Assembly: GCA_949752795.1 (NCBI GenBank)
Contig: OX457058.1
Span: 153,770,353-153,834,352, forward strand
Origin: Hyperoodon ampullatus
Taxonomy: Eukaryota > Chordata > Mammalia > Artiodactyla > Ziphiidae
Direction: 5' to 3'
Length of the DNA: 64,000 nucleotides
Position 1 is the first letter of the stretch. Every line of letters starts with the position of its first letter. Under the pieces are notes generated by a model. The model ran no database searches. It was not told the DNA's origin and saw only the letters and a program-made list of their open reading frames with translations. Below are positions 32,130-43,990 of this stretch, piece by piece. A program made the translations under genes and the position numbers.

Positions 32130-32240
32130 TTATTGGATGTGTCTGAGTGTTTCCTCACATTAACTCATTTCATCCTCACCATAACCCTGTGAGCTGGGTA
32201 CTATATTTCTCACATGTTACAGATAAGGAAACTAAGAGAA
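32130..32240 (-). repeat. MIR SINE fragment
   Basis: 'cattaactcatttcatcctcacc' and 'gttacagataaggaaactaag' give the antisense MIR core. Confidence 0.85.
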
Positions 32241-32612
32241 TCTACCCCTGGAAACTGTGCTCTCTACCACTGTTGTACTGTCTCCAGGATGACAGAATGA
32301 ACCTTTTAAATTTAAACCCCGCAGCCTGATTTCTTCTAGTGCCAGCCCACCTTTTTGGCTCATGGCCTGGTACCAGGGCCTGCCAGTGTCTCATGGCCCC
32401 AGGTGAGTGCTCTCTGCTCAGACCTCCCAGCTCTAAGCTCCCTTGAGACTCATCCTACCCTCCTGGCGCTGCCCAGCTCTCAAGGGGAAGAGGAGAGTCC
32501 TCAGGGGATGAGAATAAGCAGCTCATGAATAAGTAACACTCCTGTCCCGCCCCATCCCCCGCACAGCCCTGCGATCTCTCTGGGTGGCTGGACACTCTCT
32601 GTGGGTTTAACT

Positions 32613-32835
32613 TGGCCTTATTCGGTTTTTTTGCGGTACGCGGGCCTCTCACTGTTGTGGCCTCTCCCGTTGCGGAGCACAGGTTCCAGACGCACAGGCT
32701 CAGCGGCCATGGCTCACGGGCCCAGCTGCTCCGCGGCATGTGGGATCTTCCCAGACCGGGGCACGAACCCGTGTCCCCTGCATCGGCAAGCGGACTCTCA
32801 ACCACTGCGCCACCAGGGAAGCCCTGGCCTTATTC
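32613..32835 (-). mobile_element. CHR SINE, young form
   Basis: The body is 32624-32824. Duplications TGGCCTTATTC lie at 32613-32623 and 32825-32835 (exact, 11 bp). The tail is only seven T on this strand. Confidence 0.95.
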
Positions 32836-33169
32836 TTTTGTCCAACTTTATGCTGCCTCACTGTACCGCCTCCACCATGATTTCTGTCTCTCCTGAGGAG
32901 AGGAAAGGGCTTTTTTTTGACCTCTGATGGCCACTAAAAGCTTCCTGTGGGGATCCCCAGGGAAGGCTTCCGCTATCCTTGAAACCCTCCTCCTCCCTAC
33001 ATGCACCCCGGGGGAGGGTTGTCCAGGCTCCTGCCTGGTGTCCCTGCCCAGCTGCAGAGCCTCTAATGGGGCGGGGGGCACGGCGGACGGTAATTTACTA
33101 GCACTCACCACTCCTCTCCAAGGTTACCAAAAGTATTTTTTCTGAGTTCACAGGAGGATGGGAGAGAAG
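32836..33169. other. Non-coding stretch, nothing assigned
   Basis: No feature was recognised. Confidence 0.4.
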
Positions 33170-33890
33170 CATCTCTATCCAGAAATGTAAGATGCTGGGA
33201 GGAGCTCAGAAATGTGCAAAAGTATTACCCAAAATGAAATGGAGTTTGTATTTAGAGAACAGTACAACTAATAAAGAGCCCTAGTAAAACATTCAGGGCC
33301 TTTGACTCAGTAATTTCACTTCTGAGAGCTGATTCTAAGGAAATCATTCAGAGAAGAAGAAGGAAACATGAGGCCTAAAGGGGTTCCTTACAAAAGTGAA
33401 AAATTAGAAACAACCTAAATATGGGAGAATGGTGAAATAAATAGAGACTTTGATGTGATGGTATCATGTGAGATCCTTTTAAATGATGCTTATGAAGAAT
33501 ATGTAACAACTGGGAACATGTGTACAATACATTGTAACTACATAAAATACAAAACTACATAAAATGTATGTGCAGAAGGGAATGAGCAAAACTGTAATAA
33601 TTTCGGTGTAAGTGAAGTGATTAGGGTGGTAACTTCCTTTAAAATAATTTTCCTTGCTTGAAATACTCCTACAATTAAAAAGAAAAAGAAGGAAATGAAC
33701 CACGCAGGGGTAGTGATTGGAAGGGGGACATCTGGGGTGCCAGCAGCGTTCAATGTCTCGATCTAGGTGCTGGGTACATAGACGTGTTCATTTTATGAAC
33801 ATTCCGTGAACTGTACACTTGGGATATGTGAACATTTCTGTATGTATGATACTTCAATGAAAAGTTGAAAAATAAAAGAAAAAAATGAGA
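33170..33890 (+). mobile_element. Old L1 (L1M-type) 3' region
   Basis: It contains 'aaattagaaacaacctaaatatggg' and a 3' UTR ending 'gaactgtacacttgggatatg' and 'gtatgatacttcaatgaaaag' before an A-rich tail. It is diverged and without open frames. Confidence 0.8.
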
Positions 33891-34008
33891 TTTTAAAAAC
33901 AGAAATGGTGACTACCTCATGTTTTATTGGATACACTCTGAACTGTAGCCTACACAGTTAGTAAGGGTTTTCTCTTTTCCCTAAAAGGCCCTCTTATTAA
34001 AAATTAGT

Positions 34009-34739
34009 AATGACTGTTTAAAAAAAATTTTTTTTAATTTTGGAGTATAGCTGATTAACAGTGTGTGTTAGTTTCTTGTGTACAGCAAAGTGATTCATTT
34101 ACACATATACATATATCTATTCTTTTTCAAATTCTTTTCCTATTTAGGTTATCACAGAGTATTGAGCAGAGTTCCCTGTACTATACACAGTAGGTCTTTG
34201 CTGGTTACCTATGTTAAATATAGCAGTGTGTACATGTCAATCCCAAACTCCCAGTCTTGCCCTCTTCCCCATACTTCCCCCCAGCCCCCGGTAACCATAA
34301 ATTTGTTCTGTAAGTCTGTGAGTCTTTCTATTTTGTAAATAAGTTCATTTGTATCATTTGTTTTAGATTCTGCATATAAGTGATATCATATGATATTTGT
34401 CTTTCTCTGTCTGACTTACTTCACTTAGTATGATAATCTCCAGGTCCATTCCATCCATGTTGCTGCAAATGGCATTATTTCATTCTTTTTAATGGTTGAA
34501 GAATATTCCATTTTATATATATATATATGTATATCACATCTTCTTTATCCATTCATCTGTTGATTGACATTTAGGTTGCTTCCATGTCTTGGCTATTGTA
34601 AACAGCACTGCAATGAACATTGGGGTGCATGTATCCTTTTGAACCTTTGAACCATGTTTTTCCCTAGATATATGCCCAGGAGTGGGATTGCCAGATCATG
34701 TGGTAGCACTATTTTTAGTTTCTTAAGGAATGACTGTTT
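34009..34739 (-). mobile_element. 5'-truncated L1, antisense
   Basis: The body is about 34020-34728. A poly-T start is followed by the antisense 3' UTR and the extreme end of ORF2 ('ggttgaagaatattccattttatat', 'gattgacatttaggttgcttcc'). The duplication AATGACTGTTT lies at 34009-34019 and 34729-34739. Confidence 0.93.
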
Positions 34740-34780
34740 TTAAAAGTCCTTTTCTCTGGGATTGTTTGAAGCTGGGCAGC

Positions 34781-35232
34781 AAGAAGATAGGCTTAACAAT
34801 CTACATGCCCATCGACAAACGAATGGATAAAGAAGATGTGGTACATATATACAATAGAATATTACTCAGCCATAAAAAGAACAAAATTGGGTCATTTGTT
34901 GAGACGTGGATGGATCTAGAGACTGTCATACAGAGTGAAGTAATTCAGAAATAGAAAAACAAATATCGTATATTAACGCATGTATGTGGAAACTAGAAAA
35001 ATGGTACAGATGAACTGGTTTGCAGGGCAGAAGTTGAGACACAGATGTAGAGAACAAACATATGGACACCAAGGGGGGAAAGCTGCGGGGGGTGGGGGTG
35101 ATGGTGTGATGAACTGGGCGATTGGGATTGACATGTATACACTGATGTGTTTAAAATTGATGACTAATAAGAACCTATGTATAAAAAAAATAAAATAAAA
35201 TTCAAAAAAAAAAAAGAAGAAGATAGGCTTAA
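34781..35232 (+). mobile_element. 5'-truncated L1, sense
   Basis: The body is 34797-35216. It holds the last part of ORF2 ('ataaagaagatgtggtacatatatac', then a tail resembling VETWMDLETVIQSE) and a 3' UTR ending in an A-rich run. An exact 16-bp duplication AAGAAGATAGGCTTAA lies at 34781-34796 and 35217-35232. Confidence 0.95.
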
Positions 35233-35267
35233 GAACTTATAATGCCTAATCTCTGTGAAACCTCAGT

Positions 35268-35439
35268 TTTGTGGTTTCCAAACCAGAGCATGCATCTGGA
35301 CCTTCTGGATGGCTTGACTGCTTGTTAAAACATAGATTGTTAGGTCCACCTAGGTCTGGGGTGGGGTCTGAGAATTTGCATTTCTAACAAGTTCCCAGGT
35401 TATGCTGCTGGTTTGTGGAACACACTTTGAGAATCACTG
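35268..35439 (-). mobile_element. MER5A-like hAT-Charlie transposon
   Basis: Its ends resemble CAGTGGTTCTCAAA in inverted form (TTGTGGTTTCCAAA and TTTGAGAATCACTG). The inside reads 'gagaatttgcatttctaacaagttcccagg', the reverse of the familiar MER5A body. Confidence 0.85.
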
Positions 35440-35487
35440 CCCTAAAATAACCATCTGGAATCCCAAGCTTAGTGGTAGGGGAGGGCT

Positions 35488-36475
35488 AAGACATAGTCTT
35501 TTAAAAAAATTTTTATTTAATTTTATTTTTTTTATACAGGAGGTTCTTATTAGTTATCTATTTTATACATATCAGTGTATACATGTCAATCCCAATCTCC
35601 CAATTCATCCCACCACCACCACCGCCTCCACTTTCCCCCTTGGTGTCCGTACGTTTGTTCTCTACATCTGTGTCTCTATTTCTGTCTTGCAAACCGGTTC
35701 ATCTATACCATTTTTCTAGATTCCACATATATGTGTTAATACATGATATTTTTCTCTTTCTGACTTACTTCACTCAGCATGACAGTCTCTTCCTCCATCC
35801 ACATCTCTACAAATGACCCTACTTCATTCCTTTTCATGGCTGAATAATATTCCATCGTATATATGTTCCACACCTTCTTTATCCATTCATCTGTCGATTG
35901 GCATTTAGGTTGCTTCCATGACCTGGCTATTGTAAACAGTGCTGTAGTGAACATTGGAGTGCCTGTGTCTTTTTGAATTATGGTTTTCTCTGGGTATATG
36001 CCCAGTAGTGGGATTGCTGGGTCATCTGGTAATTCTATTTTTAGTTTTTTAAGGGACCTCCATACTGTTCTCCATAGTGGCTGTATCAATTTACATTCCC
36101 ACCAACAGTGCAAGAGGGTTCCCTTTTCTCCACATCCTCTCCAGCATTTGTTGTTTGTAGATATCCTGATGATGCCCATTCTGACTGGTGTGAGGTGATA
36201 CCTCATTGTAGTTTTGATTTGCATTTCGCTAATAATTAGTGATGTTGAGCAGCTTTTCCTGTGCCTCTTGACCATCTGTATGTCTTCTTTGGAGAAGTGT
36301 CTACTTAGGTCTTCTGCCCATTTTTTGATTAGGTTGTTTGTTTTTTTTAGTACTGAGCTGCATGAGCTGTTTATATATTTTGGAGATGAATCCTTTGTCC
36401 ATTGATTCATTTGCAAATATTTTCTCCCATTCTGAGGGTTGTAAGACATAGGCTTGAATGTCAAGACATAGTCTT
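35488..36475 (-). mobile_element. 5'-truncated L1, relatively young
   Basis: The body is 35501-36462. A 13-bp duplication AAGACATAGTCTT lies at 35488-35500 and 36463-36475. The L1 sequence proper stops near 36441. A 21-bp filler (36442-36462), which itself resembles the target, joins it to the right duplication. It carries the C-terminal part of ORF2 (next entry). Confidence 0.94.
35736..36440 (-). pseudogene. L1 ORF2 C-terminal remnant
   Basis: This is the end of the LINE-1 reverse-transcriptase/endonuclease protein. The frame stays open for about 235 codons. It shows the landmarks [52 protein letters not shown] (the cysteine-rich C-terminal motif) and [20 protein letters not shown]. The endonuclease and RT domains are absent because of 5' truncation. 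A premature stop at 35736-35738 cuts the usual C-terminus just after QKEKNIMY. It cannot encode a functional protein. The open frame reaching 36491 only adds flanking sequence. Confidence 0.93.
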
Positions 36476-36670
36476 CCTTCTGCAAAACCACAGCTAGTGT
36501 TAGGTCTTGATGATCATGATTCTACCACCCAAAAGATGTCAGTGCCTCTGGTCATCTGGTACTCTGCTCTGTGCGGAAGGAATTGATTCTGATGGGCCTT
36601 ACAGATGCCTTCCAAAAATTCTAGCCAAGGCTTGTATTGGTGTGAAAGGGACATAGAGTCAAAATCATTC

Positions 36671-36911
36671 AAGAATGGGGAACAGGGCTTCCCTGGTGGC
36701 GCAGTGGTTGAGAGTCCGCCTGCCGATGCAGGGGACACGGGTTTGTGCCACAGTCCGGGAAGATCCCACATGCTGCGGAGCGGCTGGGCCCGTGAGCCCT
36801 GGCCTCTGGGCCTGCGCATCCAGAGCCTGTGCTCCACAACGGGAAAGGCCACAACAGTGAGAGGCCCACGTACCGCAAAAAAAAAGAAAGAAAAAAAAAG
36901 AATGGGGAACA
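36671..36911 (+). mobile_element. CHR SINE, young form
   Basis: The body is 36685-36897. An exact 14-bp duplication AAGAATGGGGAACA lies at 36671-36684 and 36898-36911. The B-box region is mutated (GGTTTGTGCCAC), which would weaken Pol III transcription. Confidence 0.96.
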
Positions 36912-36979
36912 TAAAATTAGAACGCCTAGCATTGTATCTTTAAACTCAAATGAGTGCCTTTTTAGGGGGTGAAAAAACA

Positions 36980-37145
36980 GTAAACATTTTTTACTGTTAT
37001 TTTTACTGTTTTTTACTGTTACATTTTTTACTGACCTGTTACCCTAGGCCAGGCACTATGCCGAGAGCTTTATGTTCTTTGTCTCAGTGCATCCTCAGAA
37101 CCACCCTCCGAGGTCAGCACAATCATTGTCCCCATGGGCAGCCCA
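36980..37145. repeat. TTTTTACTGTT tandem decay and MIR fragment
   Basis: 36980-37035 holds four to five spaced copies of TTTTTACTG. 37040-37145 is an antisense MIR ('ccaggcactatgccgagagctttatg'). Confidence 0.75.
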
Positions 37146-38015
37146 AAACTGTGGTGTATACATAGATGTGTGGAAGCCCAGGTGCAGAGCGTGTGGCCAT
37201 GCGCGGGGAGAGCCAGTGGGCACCCAGTCACTCCCCCTTGGAACCACCTGCAGCGGTGGCCAAGGAGGAGGGATGCCAGGCGGCCTGCACGGGCAGATCA
37301 GGGAAAGGATGGGTTTCGTAGGAAGGGGTGGTGGAAGAGGTGGGCTCTGGGGAAGGCTGGCCTGAGAAGGCGGGAGGAGGAGGATACATTGTGCAGGGAA
37401 AGATCCAGGAAGCAAGGCACCATGGGCTGGATTTCCTGGGATTTGGGGATGAAAGAAATGCAACTCAGAGAAGCAGAAGCCCCAAAGGCTCACTTATCTG
37501 CAGATCCTGCCCTCAGGGGTGGCTGGATCCACCAGGGCTACCAGGACTCCACCTCTCCTTATTTTCTGACTTTTCTACAAGGGACATAATAGAAAAAGAA
37601 AAAAGGAGTGGCTAAGGTCAGGTGGCCGGGGGTCTAGTTTTAGTGGCCTGAAGGTGCTGCTGAAGTGCTTTGAGGCCTCCTGGTGGGGAGCCCTTCCAGA
37701 AGCTGCTTTTCCCCCCTCCTCTGGGTGAGCGTGGCGGGCTGAGAGTGCCCTGCTGACACCCCTGTCGCACTGTCGTGTTGCTCTGCTCTGGATGCAAGCT
37801 AGTGTGTGAGGGGGGCGAGCCCGCCCTGTGCAGCCACTCCCGATGCTTGCGTGACTCTGTAGGGCTCTTGTTGGGACCCAGATTTCCCCCCGCAGGTGCT
37901 TGTTCTTCACCCCTACTCCCTGCTGCCTCCCCATGGACCCAAGACACCTGGGTCTCTGCAGCAGACCCTGGCCTTCTCACTTGCAGGCATGCGGAGGGGG
38001 CTGAAGGTCTCTCTT
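37146..38015. other. GC-rich non-coding stretch
   Basis: Competing frames lie on both strands (up to 151 codons). No domain or repeat was recognised. Confidence 0.45.
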
Positions 38016-38260
38016 TCTCTCGCTCTCCTTTTTTTTTTTTTTTTTTTTTTTGCGGTCCGCGGGCCTCTCACTGTTGCGGCCTCTCCCGTTGCGGGGCACA
38101 GGCTCCAGGACGCACAGGCTCAGTGGCCATGGCCCATGGGCCCAGCCGCTCCGCAGCATGTGGGATCTTCCCGGACCGGGGCACGAACCCGTGTCCCCTG
38201 CATCGGCAGGCGGACTCTCAACCACTGCGCCACCAGGGAAGCCCTCTCTCTCCTTTTTTA
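38016..38260 (-). mobile_element. CHR SINE, young form
   Basis: The body is about 38029-38244 with a 23-T tail. The flanks CTCTCGCTCTCCTTTTTT and CTCTCTCTCCTTTTTT look like an imperfect target duplication. It landed in the pyrimidine tract that is the tail of the next SINE. Confidence 0.92.
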
Positions 38261-38583
38261 CAAAATAAATTTATTTATTTATTTTTGCCTGCATTGGGTC
38301 TTCGTCGCTGCATGCGGGTTTTCTCCAGTTGCGGCGAGCAGGGGCTATTCTGGGTTGTGGCGCACGGGCTTCTCATTGCGGTGGCTTCTCTTGTTGCAGA
38401 GCACGGGCTCTAGGCACGCGGGCTTCAGTAGTTGTGGTTCGTGGGCTCTAGAACGCAGGCTCCATAGTTGTGGCGCACGGGCTTAGTGGCTCCATGGCAT
38501 GTGATCTCCTGGGCCAGGGATCGAACCCATGTCCCCAGCATTGGCAGGCGGGTTCTTAACCACTGCACCACTGGGGATGTCTC
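38253..38583 (-). mobile_element. CHR SINE, long older form
   Basis: An antisense copy starts with T-rich ATTTATTTATTTATTTTTGCC and ends with the tRNA head 'gggatcgaacccatgtcccc', then 'accactgcaccactggggatgtc'. Repeated 'gttgtggcgcacgggctt' motifs make it longer than average. Confidence 0.92.
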
Positions 38584-39002
38584 TCCCTTTCTGTTTAGTG
38601 TACAGCATTCTATGAGTTGAGGCACTTCACCAAGTCTACTGCTTTGCAGACTGCTTTATCATGAAGCTCTGTTGTGCTGGCTGGCATTTTGTATAACAAG
38701 ACTTAATAGATGATCAAGATTCACTATTGCTCTGTCTCCCTGATCTCAGATCTGATAGCACCTGCCTGCCTTTCTGGGTTGTTCCATCCTGAACTGTAAG
38801 GACTTGCTATTCATCTTTAATATCTGTTCATTCCACAATCCACCCACCCCCACACTGGGAAGGGACCCAGGAGTGTCACCCAGAGGGTGGATTGACTTTA
38901 TTTATTTCCCCCTCACCAGATGGAAGGTACTGTTCTGCCTCTGATCATGAGCTAACAAGAGCCAGGAGATAGTGTCCAGGAGGGGCTTTGAGATGGCAAG
39001 GC
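38584..39002. other. Non-coding stretch, nothing assigned
   Basis: No feature was recognised. Confidence 0.4.
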
Positions 39003-39053
39003 ATCTCTCTCTCTCTCTCTCTCTTACATGCACACACACACACACACACACAG
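39003..39053 (+). repeat. Compound (CT)n-(AC)n microsatellite
   Basis: About ten CT units, a short TACATG spacer, then about eleven CA units. Confidence 0.97.
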
Positions 39054-40137
39054 CTTCCACCCTTCTTGGAGGGACTGCTACCTAGCCCTCCTGCAGTCTC
39101 TCTCACATTGTTGGTCATGGTATCATGAAAGGACACATTTGAGAAGCTATTCCAATATTTTCATTACACTGAGACCATCCTTCATTGGAGATGGTCCCAA
39201 GATATCCCAGATGACTTGGCTACCAAGGACCAGACAGGTAGGATCAGGGTCTCACACACGTCTCTGCCTAGGCTGCTATCTGAGGCCATTCAAGGTGGCT
39301 GCATTGAGAGTTCCCTTGAGATGGGAGGCTGGGGTGTGAGGGGGACCTCAAAGTAGTCAGCTTCTTCTCTGCCACACAGTGAGGTGAAGTGAGTCCAGCC
39401 ATGGGAGACTAAATAATCCTTGTCTCTTCATTACCTCCAAAAGGTCCTTTAGAGAAGAAATAGCCAGTATTTGGATTTTTACATATTGATGACTCTTCTT
39501 CCAAGATTAAGAGATGGGAGTAATATATACATTTCTGAGGGTTGCCTGGGCAACACCCGATGCTATCAACAGGTGTGTGGGAGGATTTCCAAGAATGGAG
39601 TAAGCCTCAGAGGCTACAGGAATGGCAGTTCCTTTTACCCTTGTTGAAAGACTCAGATCCCAGTGGAATGTTAGGTCAGCATGAAATTCCATGTTTGAAT
39701 CACAACAAAGACTCAAAGCAGACCCAAGGGCATCTCTAATGGGTAGTCCTAACTGTGTGGCCTTGACCCTGATATTGCATGAGAGTCTGCAGCTTACCAT
39801 GATGGACCAGGCATTCAACACTTGGGTTACATGGTTGGGAAGCTCATGGTGAGGTGGGCAGAGGGTGACCAGGCTAGGAAGAGCTATGCTCCCATCACAG
39901 CTGGGAAGATGCTACTCCAGTTCCTCCCATCTTCAGGCCCCGGGGGATCTGGAGCAGCAATAGAGCAGAGAGGGAAGCTGTCAACTGGATTGTATGGGCT
40001 GTCTCAGCGAATAAGTTTAGCCACTGGCTAACCTTAGCTTCAGCGGTCCTCTTCTCCGGAGGGCTGAATGTAATGTGGACAGTGGATGTGTCATGCAGAA
40101 AAAATGACTGTGAGAGTAGACCCAGTGTCTGTTGAAC
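39054..40137. other. Non-coding stretch, nothing assigned
   Basis: Short frames only (up to about 104 codons). No repeat or exon was recognised. Confidence 0.45.
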
Positions 40138-40316
40138 ACAGATTCTGTGCCAGCTACTGTGCAAAGAGCTCTACCCACACTACCATGCAACAAACCAGTT
40201 TAAAGACTGAGGAAACACGGACAAGGAGGTTACATGCTGTCCCAGGATCATGGAGCTAATGAAGGGTAAAGTGAGGGTTTGAGCTCAGGTCTGCCAGACT
40301 CCAAAGATAGACCCTT
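40138..40316 (-). repeat. MIR SINE, interrupted by a CHR SINE
   Basis: 'tgtgccagctactgtgcaaagagc', 'gactgaggaaacacggacaagg' and 'gagctcaggtctgccagactcc' give the antisense MIR order. Its end continues after the SINE at about 40550-40565. Confidence 0.75.
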
Positions 40317-40549
40317 TACTGTGCTTCTTTTTTTTTTTTTTTTTGCGGTACGCGGGCCCCTCACTGCTGTGGTCTCTCCCATTGCGGAGCACAGGCTCCG
40401 GATGCGCAGGCTCAGCGGCCATGACTCACGAGCCCAGCCGCTCCGAGGCATGTGGGATCCTCCCGGACCGGGGCACGAACCCATGTCCCCTGCATCGGCA
40501 GGCAGACTCTCAACCACTGCGCCTCCAGGGAAGCCCTACTGTGCTTCTT
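40317..40549 (-). mobile_element. CHR SINE, young form
   Basis: The body is 40330-40536. An exact 13-bp duplication TACTGTGCTTCTT lies at 40317-40329 and 40537-40549. Confidence 0.97.
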
Positions 40550-40565
40550 AACTGCTTCCCCTAGA

Positions 40566-41100
40566 CACAGACGGCAGGAGACTTTTACCTGGAGACTGTC
40601 TCCCAACAGCATCAGAGTGCTCCTTGTAATTCACAAAGCATTAGCTGTATCTTGATTCACCCCTTTTGCTCCCACTCAAAAAAAAGCACATCCTATGCAA
40701 GTGAATGAAAGTGATATTATTAAATACCATTTAATAGTACTAAGTACTAAATGAGAAAGAATATTGTGCTTGCAAATTTGGGTACTTTACCGATATTAAC
40801 ATTCCTAGTAACTGACTTCATACCATACCCGATTTGAAATCCACCTGTACATCATGACACTGTTTGAGAATCACCCAGCTATACTATCCATGATGATGAG
40901 TTTGGTCCTGGCTCACATATGCTGCAAGGCCAGCCACCTAAATGGGGCTGGTCTCATCCTGAGTGGCAAGGGACATCGATACAAAAAGCAAGGGGGTTTA
41001 GGCAGGTTGCTACCTTTCAACAAAGTCCTCCTCTAACATGGCCCCGGGATCTCCAAAGGGGCTGCTGTTCTAGGCATGGGTCTGATTTGTAGTAGTGACG
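40566..41100. other. Non-coding stretch, nothing assigned
   Basis: Moderately AT-rich. No gene was recognised. Confidence 0.4.
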
Positions 41101-41400
41101 CTTCTTATTTTATTTATTTATTTACTGGTTGATTGACTGATTCGATGCTGTTTAGAGAACACTGATTTTAGATATACTGTTTTGATTTTCAAAGCATGCT
41201 CCAGTGGGGCTTAGAGGTTCCATAGATATGGTTCATGGACTTCTTGGAGGTGCTGGTGAAGGACCTAGACTGGGAACGACTTACCAAACAGAACAGCTAC
41301 TTTTTTGCTGCTTTACATAACAGAGTTCTACGTACAGTTCCATCTGAAGAAAGACTTTTGGGGGGTCTTTTTAAAAGTTTGAAAACCACTGCTTTAAAAT
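41101..41400. repeat. (TTTA)n tract and possible hAT-type repeat
   Basis: 41104-41126 has TTTATTTATTTATT. 41131-41395 ends in 'agtttgaaaaccactgcttt', reminiscent of hAT-Charlie termini. The family is uncertain. Confidence 0.4.
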
Positions 41401-42304
41401 GATGCTTTTGCAATCCCATAGGCAATAGCATTCCTGCTTACGGGCGAGTCCCTCTCCTGTGAACCCACTTACCGGCTGGCAGGGAAGAGTTGCTCAGGCA
41501 CTAAATCTATGTAAAGACCCATCCTCTGGCCTATCCTTTGATAATGGGGCAAGAAGTGAGTGTCCCTTGTGGAGTGGCTGGGCTAGCTAGGATCCAAGGA
41601 ACAAAAGGAAATGTGCATTGGTGGATGTTGGAAGAAACAGGAAAATAAAACCACCTATTCGGTCTCATGGTGGCCTTTCAGACTGGAAGGGGAAGGAATA
41701 TGGGGTAAGGAGCCCTCCTTGTTTTATTAGGGAATTTATTCTACCTCCAGAGGGGGCCTCCTAATTTCTCGGGTGTTTGCAGAAACCATTCGCGTGCATC
41801 CAGGTTGTTTCAGAATTGCTGCGCATTTGAACCTGCTCCAACCAAGCAAATTGGCCCTAATGGGGAAATTTTCCTTGGCAGTAGATCGTCTTCCTTTTCA
41901 CCACCCCCTCTGTCTTCTTCCGGCTGCCCCTCATCTTTTCCAAGTCACGGAAAGTTAAAATTCACCCTTTGGCGTCCTTCCATAAAGTCAGTTGGTTTCT
42001 TCCCCAGTGTTATATTCTTTCTCTCATTTTCTCCCTTCAGCGCTGAGCACACACCTCCTTCTGATTTGAAAGACCTTCTCTATTATGGATGAACATGTCT
42101 TGCTAAATACATGTACAGTGGAAGTAGGTCTGACCCATATTGACTTCCCAGGGGCTATGTCCCTAAAGTACTTTTATAAATTGGTTGACTGGACCTAAGC
42201 ACACATTTTCCCATCCAGCCATTGTCCCTGGGCTCCCAGGCCTGCCCACAGAAGCCTCTTCTTTAGCCATGGGAGGCAGAGCTGGTGTGGACTCTCTCAA
42301 GGTG
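41401..42304. other. Non-coding stretch, nothing assigned
   Basis: No gene or repeat was recognised. Confidence 0.4.
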
Positions 42305-42548
42305 ACATGGTGGAATGGACAGAGAACACAGGTTTGGGGATGAACTAGAATTGGGTTCAAATCTCAGGTTATCTTCTGGCTTTGAGCCACGTACCCTTAG
42401 AGCTACAATTTCCTCCTCAGAAGATAAAATGAGAGTGCTGACACCCACCTCAGATGTAAAGTAGGCTTGATTACCTTGAGTTAGGGCTAACTGGCAGAAC
42501 AGTGCTGAGTGCCCAGCACAGAGTGGGTACTCAGTAAATGGTACTTCC
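42305..42548 (+). repeat. MIR SINE
   Basis: 'gaattgggttcaaatctcagg', 'acaatttcctcctcagaagataaaatgag' and 'cagcacagagtgggtactcagtaaatgg' give the sense order. Confidence 0.85.
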
Positions 42549-43436
42549 CTATCTCCCCTCTCCACCCCCATCATTGAGTCTGAAGAGTCGTACTAGAATT
42601 GGCATTCTTCAATGAACAATGAAAAAAGAGGAGAAAATGAAAATGCTACAATATTAGTGATGCACCAAAACAGGGAATCGATCATATCATGAATAAGAAA
42701 TAGAGTTTCTGTCTCTATTGCTGGTATTAGATAACAGGCAGAATTATTCAACTGGAGGAAGATGGAGTAGATGGAGACAAGATGAAGACGCTGAGGGGCT
42801 GTGTGGACAGTTTCTGGGCTCAGGAATGGTTACTGCTGACCTGTTTAGAGATGAATTCCCTTAACAATATCCTAGGGAAATGTGGTCAGTTGTCTTTCTC
42901 TGTTTCTCAGGGCTGGCAGTCCAGCTGGGGGTAGGAAGAGACAGAACAGCTGGGCAAGAGGAGGGATGGTGGACAGACCCTGAATATTTGATACCTGGAT
43001 CCACCCTCCGCTACAACGAATTTATACTGAGTAATAATCATGTAGTGATGAATAGTAATCATTATTTTCCTGATTGTGGATTAATTTAAAAATAAACACT
43101 TTGAAACCATGAACAAATTTCAATGTTAAAGATATTATTCAAATTCAGTAGGATTTGTCATGTAGGAACTAATATTTGAGCTTACAAATATCCCATCTCA
43201 CAGTTCTGCTCTTTCACTGTTTTAAATTTTAAATGCAAATAAAAATTTCACATAGAATAACAAGATTGAAGTAAGCTGAGTTCTTTCTCTGTCTCGAGGA
43301 CACCGTGCTATCATTGTTTACTTTGAACCTACCGTTTGAACACAGGTATATGTTTAGTAAGTACCACAGTGATCAAGACACAAACGGACCATAAGTGAGC
43401 TTGAACAATTCGGCATTTTAAGAATGGACTTTTTTT
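42549..43436. other. AT-rich non-coding stretch
   Basis: No gene was seen. An octamer ATGCAAAT lies near 43232. Part may be decayed repeat. Confidence 0.4.
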
Positions 43437-43990
43437 TGAGAGAGAGAGTTATGTTTTATTCAGCAGGAATTTTTAGGACTTCAAGCCTGGGAGGCAGCAT
43501 CTCAAGTATCGCTGAGAGAACTGCTCCGAGGAGGCCAGGGGGGCCGTCAGGTTATATAGAAGTTTTGCAACAAAAGGGCAGGTAGTCTGACCTTCAAAAG
43601 ATTATTGTTAATTAAAGAAAACCAGATATCCCAAATTAAGAAATTTAGCGCTTTTCTATGCATGGGAAGATGCAGGAGTCTGGGCGAACTGAAATCATTC
43701 CTTTGATATGCACCTCAGCTATCTGGGGCCAGTATCCTGTGTTTTCACATCCTGAGTTTCCTCAGGGCTCCCCGTAGGGAGTGGCTGCAGTCTGATGGCG
43801 GCTAGATGGCAGGTAAAGTATGGACTCTTGAAACACCCAGGGAGCTAAGGGGAGCTGTTTGTGTGTGTTTGGCTGACTTCATAACCTCCAGGTGGAATGC
43901 GATTTTTATTAAAGAACAGGTACTAAGAACATGCTAATTTGAAGCTTATGTCTGTTATTAAAACTCAACAGCAACTGCAGCAGTTGTTTA
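43437..43990 (-). repeat. Solo LTR-like element (endogenous retrovirus relic suspected)
   Basis: Read on the minus strand it ends with an AATAAAACATAACTCTCTCTC segment, a typical LTR polyadenylation-signal region. Inside the block there are no retroviral genes. It looks like the product of LTR-LTR recombination. The TG/CA ends and target duplication could not be fixed with confidence. Confidence 0.5.

Noticed and set aside
35736..36491. A 251-codon intact gene
   Set aside because: It is the L1 ORF2 C-terminus plus flanking sequence, lacking the catalytic domains.
37775..38486. 212- and 196-codon plus-strand ORFs
   Set aside because: They are mostly translation of two antisense CHR SINEs, including a homopolymer F run from the poly-T tail.
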